Below, piece by piece: positions 7,018-16,400 of a stretch of 64,000 bases of DNA. The notes beneath the pieces were generated by a model, which had not been told where the DNA came from, did no database searches, and was given only the letters and a program-made list of their open reading frames with translations. Numbering within the stretch: the first letter of the stretch is position 1; every line of letters starts with the position of its first letter. Source of the stretch: a virus; the IMG/VR virus record IMGVR_UViG_3300028197_001183, positions 27,220-91,219 of that record, one strand, 5' to 3'. The position numbers and the translations under genes were made by a program.

Positions 7018-7551
7018 TCAACCACCAACCACTTGGACTTGCTCGACTACAACGTCGGCTCCTCCAGCAGTGAGTTTAACTGCACGCTTAAGTGCGGGGA
7101 CAGTGCCTGCTGCAACCTTTGCAGTAGCCAGAGCATAGTCAGCACTTGCTGCACTACTGTCATAGTCAGTAGTGATTGTGGTATTAGAAACTGCAGTTAC
7201 TTTCTTACCACCAGATCCAGCAGCTACAAAATCACTTGTAAACGCTGCATCACTATTTGCTTCAGTTGCAATATAATCGCCAACGGCAAACTTATGTGCG
7301 GGGGTGCCACCACCAAGGACTGTGATAACAGCAGCTGCTGCATCAGTCATCGCGTTGATTTGTGCATTCTTTGCCTTACCGCAAGACAGGAGCAGTGCTT
7401 CACCTGCTGCAAGAGTTACGGCAGGACCAGCATCAATCTTGATTGTGGACGCTGACGCTGCATAGCAGCGGAGGACACCTGACTTCACCACAACGTAGCC
7501 AACGCCACTTGCAGAAATGGTTTGGGTGTCAATGACATTTAATACTGACAT
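7018..7551 (-). CDS. Beta-rich virion protein, likely head or tail decoration
   Basis: The 177-residue protein is low in charge and rich in Ala, Val, Thr and Gly. Segments such as SGVGYVVVKSGVLRCYA and VTLAAGEALLLSCGKA resemble a jelly-roll or Ig-like decoration protein. It has its own late-promoter-like GATAAATA 25 bases upstream and AGGAG before the ATG, suggesting high expression. It lies between gp16 and the capsid-targeted basic proteins, which favours a head-associated role. I believe homologues occur in cyanophages but know no confirmed function. Confidence 0.55.
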   Translation of the reverse strand: MSVLNVIDTQTISASGVGYVVVKSGVLRCYAASASTIKIDAGPAVTLAAGEALLLSCGKAKNAQINAMTDAAAAVITVLGGGTPAHKFAVGDYIATEANSDAAFTSDFVAAGSGGKKVTAVSNTTITTDYDSSAASADYALATAKVAAGTVPALKRAVKLTAGGADVVVEQVQVVGG

Positions 7552-7574
7552 TGTTAATACGTACTCCTACGATT

Positions 7575-8033
7575 CTATTTATCGCGTTGTTGTTTTAGAA
7601 ACTTGGCGAGATCTGCTGTGCTACCTACAAACATGGTATTGTTTGTAGTGTTAACTTCTTTAGTAGATCCTTTTGGATTTTCGATATCGTTGACTTTCTT
7701 TTGAAGGTCTACGAGTTTATCCGCCACGTCGCCAACGTGCTTGATCAATTGACCAGCAACCTCAAACGCACGAGGTTGATCGGATTGTTGTGCTAACTCA
7801 AGAATTCCATCTACTGCTTCCTGACCTTTTTCGATCAGAGAGTATAAATTACCACGAGTATACTCATAGTCTTTCTTCAGTTGATCCCGCGTAGAGGTAG
7901 GATCCTCTACAGGCACAATAGGTTCGGGTTTTGTTTCAGGGACGATTTCGCTAGAGACATCGAGTGCTTCCTCAATGCCGTCATACTTACTCGTCTTGTC
8001 CTGTGACTGGGTTGTAATCTTTTGCATCGACAT
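7575..8033 (-). CDS. 16: Terminase small subunit gp16
   Basis: The product of about 152 residues matches the cyanophage small terminase. It has an acidic N-terminus, a central helical pair (LKKDYEYTRGNLYSLIEKGQ and AFEVAGQLIKHVGDVADKL) and a C-terminal TADLAKFLKQQR. The length is close to T4 gp16 (164). gp16 forms a ring that recognises DNA and stimulates gp17. It follows gp15 as in T4. I chose MSMQKITTQ at 8033, overlapping gp15 by 47 bases. The frame stays open upstream to 8180 inside gp15, which is probably not translated. No strong Shine-Dalgarno distinguishes the start from the Met two codons later. Confidence 0.85.
   Translation of the reverse strand: MSMQKITTQSQDKTSKYDGIEEALDVSSEIVPETKPEPIVPVEDPTSTRDQLKKDYEYTRGNLYSLIEKGQEAVDGILELAQQSDQPRAFEVAGQLIKHVGDVADKLVDLQKKVNDIENPKGSTKEVNTTNNTMFVGSTADLAKFLKQQRDK
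7576..7583 (-). promoter_or_regulatory. Late-promoter-like motif (GATAAATA)
   Basis: The minus strand GATAAATA resembles the T4 late promoter. It sits at the stop of gp16, 25 bases before the ATG of the 177-residue beta-rich protein, with AGGAG between. Confidence 0.5.
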
Positions 8034-8784
8034 AATGAGATGAGAACTCGGAGAATCCAAAATCGTCCGTAGGATCTGCATTGAGCGGATCTGGTTGGAC
8101 GGTATAACGCAATTCCCGTGGAGCCTGACGGTCCATAGTAGTTGCATAGTCCACCTGGACCTTCTTGATGACTTCGCCACTTGCGTCGCCTACAGGACCG
8201 TACAGGTATGTCTTAGCGACAAACTGTAGGGTATATACAAGTGTGCGGCGAGTATCATAGTCACCCTCATATTCATCACTATAATCTACTGATGTGAGGG
8301 TCACAGGATAGTCTCTTTTCTCACCCAGGTCTGGGACCAGATTCATGGTGAGACTAAAACTTGGTTGGAAGTATGGGAGAATCTGCTCCAAGATTTGCAG
8401 GGAGTCGTCCTGATTCTTTGCAAGAATTGACAATTCAAAATTGATATTATATGGCACAGGCATGAAAGCCTTTGTTTCAGTGCCGTCAGATTTAGTATTT
8501 CTGATTGCAGAAATAGGTGACAACTTTCTGGTAGGATCATAGGAGATACCACCAATCTCAAAAGAGACTCTAGGAAGTGTGATCTGTGCCTGATCTTGTG
8601 CAGACAAGTCACCGACTTGACGAAGACGTGCCAAGAATTTATTCTTAGGACCATATGCCAGGGGCACCTTCATAACTTCGGTCTTCGATCCTTTAGTGCG
8701 ACGAAGCTCGATGTTGTTAAACAGTGTGCCAAATCCGACAACTGTCTTTCTTATAATCTCGTGATATGTATAAGTGCCTAGCAT
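7987..8784 (-). CDS. 15: Proximal tail sheath stabilisation / tail completion protein gp15
   Basis: The 265-residue protein aligns with T4 gp15 (272 residues). MLGTYTYHEIIRKTVVGFGT resembles the T4 start. ILEQILPYFQPSFSLTMN is nearly the T4 motif IVEQILPYFQPHFNTTM. LARLRQ and ITLPRVSFEI also fit. gp15 forms the terminator ring at the top of the tail that receives the head. Its ATG overlaps the end of gp14 (one base), and gp16 overlaps its 3' end. Confidence 0.95.
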   Translation of the reverse strand: MLGTYTYHEIIRKTVVGFGTLFNNIELRRTKGSKTEVMKVPLAYGPKNKFLARLRQVGDLSAQDQAQITLPRVSFEIGGISYDPTRKLSPISAIRNTKSDGTETKAFMPVPYNINFELSILAKNQDDSLQILEQILPYFQPSFSLTMNLVPDLGEKRDYPVTLTSVDYSDEYEGDYDTRRTLVYTLQFVAKTYLYGPVGDASGEVIKKVQVDYATTMDRQAPRELRYTVQPDPLNADPTDDFGFSEFSSHYVDAKDYNPVTGQDE

Positions 8785-9665
8785 TAAATTGTACCGCCTG
8801 AATTACCAAACTCACCAAAGGGATTACCCTCTGTGAAATCGACAATACCATCTGCCTGCGTTTCGATGGTCCAGTTGGAATCGATAGTGTCAGAAGTATT
8901 CACATTATTTAGGGTGTTGTAATTAGCACTTGTCCAGGATGCACTAGATGTATCTCCAGTGATAGTCTCAGGAATAGTGAATCTACCGTCACGATTGATG
9001 ACAATTAACTTACCAGTAGCAGAGTCCCACGATTTAACATCAGCCGTGGTGTTGGAGGTACCGCCCGTAACAGTCTCACCAACGGTAAAGTCTCCTGACC
9101 CACCTGAAGCCATGGTGACGGTGATAGCGTTGGCGAAGTTGAGCTCGATAGCATCAATTTCTGCGACTCCTGTATTGATATCTTCATCAGAGTACTCAAA
9201 GAGCTCACAACGTAAACCCCAGACATGGATTTTCCCGAGTTGGTAGAAGGGAATTTCATGCTCGACGAATTGAATTTCAAAAGTTTTGTTAGCAAGGGGG
9301 AAATGTATGAGGTCTCCTTCATTTGGTCTTCCTTCTACTATAAGTGTTGCGTTGTCGTCTACTGCTTCAGTAAACCTAGTGCGTGAAATGATGAATGTAA
9401 CTTGGTCGGAGATTCTGACTCCGAATTTGCTAAACATGTCGCCATCACCACGAAACCCATTGGCGTCTTCGATGTATGCTTCGAGAAGATATGCACCATT
9501 GAATGATGATAAATTGTCCTCTCCAAAAACAGTATCTTCATTAACCAACGTCCTCGGAATATAATAAACATCTTTACCGAACATCTTGATCTGCTCGACC
9601 ACTAGATCTCCTACGAGATCTTGCTCCCCTGTTGTGCCTTGACTGAAGTAACTGTTAGTAGTCAT
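8784..9665 (-). CDS. 14: Neck protein gp14
   Basis: The 293-residue protein matches T4 gp14 (256) over the first 180 residues: DVYYIPRTLVNEDTVFGED, GDLIHFPLANKTFEIQFVE and PFYQLGKI. gp14 joins gp13 in the neck that closes the filled head and accepts the tail. After the conserved core, residues about 185-245 carry an extra beta module (VGETVTGGTSNTTADV, then FTIPETITGDTSSASW). It is of the TSGA type also found in the large tail proteins here, which explains the greater length. It lies two bases after gp13. Confidence 0.92.
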   Translation of the reverse strand: MTTNSYFSQGTTGEQDLVGDLVVEQIKMFGKDVYYIPRTLVNEDTVFGEDNLSSFNGAYLLEAYIEDANGFRGDGDMFSKFGVRISDQVTFIISRTRFTEAVDDNATLIVEGRPNEGDLIHFPLANKTFEIQFVEHEIPFYQLGKIHVWGLRCELFEYSDEDINTGVAEIDAIELNFANAITVTMASGGSGDFTVGETVTGGTSNTTADVKSWDSATGKLIVINRDGRFTIPETITGDTSSASWTSANYNTLNNVNTSDTIDSNWTIETQADGIVDFTEGNPFGEFGNSGGTI

Positions 9666-9666
9666 C

Positions 9667-10467
9667 TTATCCGATCATATCTAGAGGTGGTAATTCCCAT
9701 TCTGTACGTAGTTGCTCTTCAAGAGACTTGAGCTCATCTACAGCATCGTTATAAATCATCTCACCATTTAGAGACACACCACCTGGCATTTGCACTCCAG
9801 TAAATTTAGTCATATTGCTTCCCCATTGCTTTTTAATCTTAGCGGAAGCATAATCCTTGACCCACATCTGATTATAAATCTCTGTCCATGTGTCTGGATT
9901 CAGAGCACGATATGCGTGGATAACGATATACTGACCAACCAAAGCATCCATTGACCAATCAAAGTCAATATACAGTCTGTCTTGCACAGCACTATATCTG
10001 ACTGGTTTCATACCTTCCAATAGGAAGTCAATAGTTTCCAGGTGCTGCTGGACCATGTAATAATTATAAAACTGAGTAGACGTAAAGTCATACAAATCAT
10101 TCAGTCTCATCTGATAACGAATATCAAACATATTTCTGGTGCCCTTATCGGTAAAACCGAAGAGACCTTCTACTGAAAGAATATGCTCAGGCATTTCAAT
10201 ATACCCATTTGCTTCAGACCAGATATCATTACCAGCATCAGACGTTGAGTTTGTGTTGGTCTTTGCTCGGTCAACAACATCCTGTGTCAACAGATGTTTC
10301 AGATAAACTTTCTCACATCCATCATAATGAAACTGTTGGAATTTTTGCAGAGTGTAATCGATAGCATCATCGACCTGATCGTCAGAGACATTAATCTCCA
10401 AGACTGGTTTACCCAGTCTACGGAGGCAATACTCCTTTAATTCTGCTTTGGAAGTAGGTTTTGCCAT
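9667..10467 (-). CDS. 13: Neck protein gp13
   Basis: The 266-residue protein has the gp13 pattern: SKAELKEYCLRRLGKPVLEI, DDQVDDAIDYTLQKFQQFHY, and a long helical middle ending in KDYASAKIKKQWGSNMTKF. T4 gp13 has 309 residues. It forms the connector ring under the portal. It begins just after the tail-fibre gene and is followed by gp14 and gp15 with almost no spacing, matching T4 order. Confidence 0.93.
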   Translation of the reverse strand: MAKPTSKAELKEYCLRRLGKPVLEINVSDDQVDDAIDYTLQKFQQFHYDGCEKVYLKHLLTQDVVDRAKTNTNSTSDAGNDIWSEANGYIEMPEHILSVEGLFGFTDKGTRNMFDIRYQMRLNDLYDFTSTQFYNYYMVQQHLETIDFLLEGMKPVRYSAVQDRLYIDFDWSMDALVGQYIVIHAYRALNPDTWTEIYNQMWVKDYASAKIKKQWGSNMTKFTGVQMPGGVSLNGEMIYNDAVDELKSLEEQLRTEWELPPLDMIG

Positions 10468-10473
10468 TTGTTA

Positions 10474-13400
10474 TCAGAGAGCAGCGATTGCAGCCTGGAA
10501 TGCTGCGAAATCAGCAGCAGCCGCGGCGACGGACTTGAGAGTTGTGAGGGTAATAGTCTCTGCTTGTAGTGCAGAGTCAGCAGTTGTGCCTTGTGCAGCA
10601 GTAGCATAAGCGGTTGCAGCAGTTGCAGCAGCAGTGCCTAGTGTTGGTTTGCCTGTTAGATCATTATATGCACCAGAGAATAATGTAGGTTTGCCAGTTA
10701 GGTCATTGTATGCTCCAGAGAAGAGCGAAGGCAGGTTAGCAAGATCGTTGTAAGATCCACTGGTTGCTACGGTTGCCAGATCTCCTGGTTGTGTAGCAGA
10801 AGCAGCAAGTGTGCCCTGTGCAGCAGTTGCATATGCAGTTGCCGCAGTGGTAGCAGCAGTGCCAAGACCTAAAGCGGTGATGGCTGCTGATGCACGAGCA
10901 TCGGCACGAGCGTCTGTGTAATAAAGATTTGTGCCTTCAGACAGATCACTCGTAGACTGGTTGCTAATATCAAGGTTTGCACCAACTTGGAGTGCAATGC
11001 GAGCATCGGCACGAGAGTTGGTGTAGTAGAGGTTAGTGCCCTCTGCCAAATCTGCTGTATCCTGATTACTCAGATCAAGGTTTGTGCCAACATTCAGTGC
11101 AATACGGGTGTCGGCAAGTCCGTTTACCTGAGAGTTAGTGCGTTGAGTGAAGGAGAAGACACCAGTAGAAGCGTTATAAGCGAGATCGCCACCAGCACTA
11201 AATGCACCCCTAGCGCGAGACTGAGTAAAGAAGATGTTTGTGGATCCTTCTGTGACATTATCAGTATTAATATCAGATTGGGTAACAGAAAGAGCACCAG
11301 ATCCATCATGCTCGATGCCAGTGCCATACGAGAAGTGTGACCTTGTGCGTGCAGCAGTGGTGAATAGAGCAGAAGATCCTTCTGTAATGTTGTCAGTATT
11401 GATGTCACCCTGAGTTGCACTCAGAGTCAGGATATTACCTGCATCATCATATGTAGCAGTGATGCCAGTGCCACCTGTGATCAGAGCGTTAACTCTGTCA
11501 TCAACTCTCTCATCAGTGAAGTAGAGGTTAGTGCCCTCTACAAGATCACCAGTATCGTGGTTGGCGATACTACCAACCTGTGACTGGAAGAAGGTCAATG
11601 CACCAGTAACATTCAAGTTACCTTGAATCTCAAAGTCAGTAACTGATTTGAAGTTATCAACCGTAAGTGTATTAGTGCTTGGGTTGTATGTAAGGTTAGT
11701 GGAGTCTGTGCGGACCTCAGTGAATCCGTTGTTACTCGAAACGAATGCAGGGAAGTAAGTAAGGTTAGAAGTTGTAGTGTCAGTAACGTCAACCAGATTT
11801 GTCTTGTCTGCAGTACCTGTAAGGTCACCAGTAACGTTACCAGTAATCTGACCAGTAACACCCAACGTGCCACCCATGGTGGAGTTATTAGTAACATCAA
11901 GACTTCCAAGGGTGCCAAGACCAGTGATCTCAGCGTTACCTGAAGTAGAGTTAAGTGTAATCTTGTCAGTGCCACTACCATTCTGCAACTTGAGAGTCTT
12001 AGTAGCACCACGAAGGACCATGCTGTCCTTAAACAGTGAGGTGCTATCAACAGTCAGGGTGCCGTCTAGTTGCTGATTGCCATCAACATTAAGATCAGAA
12101 TCAAAGTCTACATTCTGAGTAACATTCAGAGTGTCATCAATAATGACTCTGCCTGCAACGTCTAGGGTGCCATCAATAGTAACGTTACCTGTTGATCCTT
12201 GGACAATAAACTTATTAGTGTTAACAACGATCGATCCACCAACGTTGACGTTAGAAGTCGTGTTAACGGTAGCAATGTTTGCTGTAGTTGCTGCTACTAC
12301 TGCAGAGGTGATTGTGCCGTCTGCAGTAATGTTACCTGTAGCACCAAAGAAGGTGATGGTTTCATTCTGGTCAGGTCCGACAAAGATATCTTGACCGAAG
12401 TAAGAATCTTCATAGACTGCAATACCACCGTTGGTGACCATCAATGCTGCGTTAGCAGTCAGACGATTCGCAGTAGCATTGACGTTAAGTGTGACCTTCT
12501 CAGCAAAAGCAGCAGTGTCAGTGACTGCCAGTGTGCCTTCAACTAGACCGTTACCAACAGTAGAGAAGTTACCAGTTGCTGAGGCAATACTAAACTTATC
12601 AGTAGTGCCAGAGCGGACAGCGAAGTCAGCATCAACATCTACAATACCATTCAACTCTGTGCGTCCACCAACAGTCAGTGTGCCAGAAGTATCCTGGTTG
12701 CCGTTATGGTCAATGTTATCATTGACAGTTAGCAGACCTTCAATCTGAGTTGTGCCAGCAATAAAGGTATTACCGTTGTCAGTGTCAACGGTAAATCTGT
12801 CAACCAGAGAAGATCTGATGACAAAGTTTTCGTTAGTAGCATCAATGATTAGAGTGTCATTGATGGTTGTCTGATCAGATACGACCAGAGTGCCACTGAC
12901 TGTAGCATTGTCAGTGATATCTACTGATCCACCAGCAGAGTCAAGGACAAGGTTACCAGCAGTGGTATCAATCTCGTTAGAAGCAGCAACACCGATTCTT
13001 ACAGCATCAGCAGTGATGTCTGTAGAGATGATTGCAGCATTGAATGTAGATGTAGCGTTAACTGTCAGAGTGTCGCCAGAAGCGTCACCAAGAGTTGTGT
13101 TGCCGTCTACCTGAAGGTTGCCATCAACTTCAGCGTTGTCTGTGATGTGGACCTTTCCAGCGGCGGAGTCGAGGATAAGGTTACCAGTTGTGGTACTAAT
13201 CTCATTGTTAGCATCGACCCCGATCTGGACGGCATCTGCGGTGATATCTGTACTGGTGATTGCTTGGTTAAATGTAACCGTGCCAGTAACGATGTGGTTA
13301 TCTCCTGCCTGGTTGCCAATAGTAGCATTGCCATCAACAGTAAGAGTGCCATCGATTTGAGTATTGCCGTCAACATTTAAGTTTCCATCTACATCAGCAT

Positions 13401-16400
13401 TGTCTGTGATATTGACGGTGCCACCTGCAGAATCAAGAATCAGATTACCTGAGGAGGTGCCGATCTCGTTAGCGGCATCTGTGCCGACCTTAAGGTCGCG
13501 AATATTAAGTCTTTCAGCAGCAGTCAGTGCTTGGTTAAACTGGACTGTGCCGTTAACAGTATGGGAGTCACCTGACTGGTTACCAATCTGTGAATTACCA
13601 TTGACATTGAATGTGCCGTTGGCAAATGTATTACCAGTCTGTGCATCTACAGTAAATGTAGTGCCAACTGCAAAGTCATCGGTAACATCTAGGGTGCCTG
13701 TAATATCAACGTTACCGCCGAAACTACCATCGTCGGTAACAACCAGATCGTCGCCCACATAAAGATCGAGACCGATGCCAACACCGCCACCAACGATGAG
13801 AGCACCAGAAGATGCGTTGGTTGCATTTGTTGTATCAAATAGTTTAATAGATCCAGCGTCAAGACCTGATCTTGATCCACTGAATGCTTCACTGCTATTA
13901 GTTGCGTTGTGATAGAGAGCATATCTTGCAGCACTCACATCCCAACCGAAGAAACCAACACGAGCAGTCGAGTCGTAGTATCGGAATTCGACACCACGAT
14001 CTTTAGCATCCGACTGGGTAGGAGCAGTGTCCCCACCTAAAGTAATGACAGGATCATCCAGCGTCACTACTGTGCTATTAACTGTAGTCGTAACTCCGTT
14101 AACTGTCAAGTTTCCTTCGATAATGGCATTGCCATCGATATCAAAGTCACCATTAATAGTAACGTTATCGGTGAATGTAGAGACAGCGTTGACTGTCAAG
14201 ACATCAGTATTTGCATCACCGATAGTGGTCAGAGGACCATTGATTGTAAACTGCTCGTTAAACGTAGCGTAACCATGGACCAGAATGGCACCATCAGTAG
14301 CGTTACCCTGTCCAACACGACCAATGGTTGTGTAACCAGACTCGCCAAGGATAGAGAATTCAACGTTATCATTAGTGTCAACCTTACCAACGTAGAAGTC
14401 ATCACCAACATGCAGATCTTGGACAATACCAACACCACCAGCAACTCTCAGTTGAGCATCAGCATCATTTGCAAAGGATGCGTTGTGTGCTGTGCCACCA
14501 CCCATATAGGTGCGGTATAGGACATCAACATTATTAAGCAGGGAAGGACGTGTGCGAGCAGTGCCAGCATCTTTGACGACCAGACGATCTGCCAGATAGA
14601 TGTCACCACCAACACGGAGATCCTTATCCATGTTGACGCCACCAGCGAAGGTAGCATTACCTCCAGTGCTTAGGGTGATATCAGAATCAGTCTCGCCAAT
14701 AGTAATATTGTTAGTGCGCTCAAAAGTGTTGACGCCGCCAACATTAAGACTACCTTCGATATCTGTATTGCCATTCGTGCTCAGAATACGGAACGTTTGA
14801 TTACTGCCGTTGGTAATAGTAAGATACTTACCAGTGACATCCATCAAGAAGTCATTGTGGAAGACCACATCATCATCGACATCCAATTCAGCATTGAATG
14901 TTACGTTGCTATCAACATTAAGAGTTGAATCAAAGTCAACACCTTGGACTACATGAAGTGTCCCTTGGACATCAGTATTACCGTTATCAGAATCAACAGT
15001 AAACTTATTGACTGATCCAGCAGTGCGGATAATAAATTCTTTGTTATCAGCAGTGAGGATGAGATTATCTGTAATCTCAGTCTCAAGTTGAATGTCCAGG
15101 GTGCCTTCGATAACAGTGTTACCAGTTGCACTCGCGATAGTAAACTTATCAGTAGTATTATTTCTAACAGCAAAGTTGGCATCAATGTCAACTGTGCCGT
15201 CAATCTCAACGTTACCATTCAGGTGGGTTGTGCCACCGACGTTAAGATTCTCAGAGATACCTGTGCCACCAGTCACCACCAAGGTGCCAGTTGTAGGTGT
15301 CTTCCAAGTAGAAGAAGTATCTGTAGTTAGTCTGAGGTTACCAGCAATGATAGGAGCGTCAGTGCCAGCGTAGACTTCAGAGGTGTTAGTCGCATTGTAG
15401 AGGAACCTATACCCGCCAGTGCCAGACCAAATGTTAGAGTCCGCATAGTCTTCATCCCAACCATAGAATCCAAATCGCTCTTGACTATCATAATACCTAA
15501 ATTCAATACCACGATCCTTATTGTCATCAACTGTAAGAGTATCCTCACCACCCAAAGTCATGATGGGGTCTTGGATAGTCACCACAGTTGAGTTAACGGT
15601 GGTTGTAACACCATCAACTGTCAGGTCACCACGGATACGGACGGTGCCAGTAATGTCATCGTCGTCATTAGGATCCAACACCATAATGGCATTGGTTGTA
15701 GAGAAGACGTTATCTTGGAAGTGGAAGTCTTCAACATTAACTCTATGGTCAACGTCGGTAACCAAGATCGTAATATCCTGATCTGAAGTAACGTTAAGAG
15801 TTGCATCTCCACTACCAGCATTGGTAACATTGATGTCCATGGAGCGATCTGTCGCTTCATTTACCTCTAGAGCAATCTCTAGATTTCCTGAGGTCCGCTT
15901 AATAAACTGGTTGGCCTTTGTAACATCAAGAGTAATGTTACCACTGATGGTAGCATCGAGGTTAACGTCAACAAGACCAGTGAGAGATGATCCACTGGTG
16001 GCACTACCGTTACCGTTAGCGTCGTCAGCAGTAATAGCAGGATAGGAATTGCCCTGACCCAGAATGCTAGGTTGGAAAGGATACTCACCAGTATCGTAAC
16101 CAACGATACGGAATACGCTACCGCCAGTTCTGTTGTTAACGTTAATATGATTAAGCTTGGTAATGCCATGATAAGCATTATCAGTCGTTCTTTCGGGGTC
16201 CAGCTCAAAGGTTTCAGTTGCATTTTGGTCCGTAAACATCAAATGACCCAGTGATTGCAACTGGGAATTCTCTACTGCGTTAGCAGCAATTGTCACATGA
16301 CCGTTGGCATCTACGTCAAAGTCTTCTTGGTCAAAACTCGCAAGACCCTTTTGCTCTGTGGTATCAGTACCCAGATCTCTCCATCCACCTTGATCGTCTG

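Noticed and set aside
8034-8180. Longer N-terminus for gp16
   Set aside because: The extra 49 residues lie inside gp15 and have no terminase-like sequence; translation from 8033 gives the expected length.
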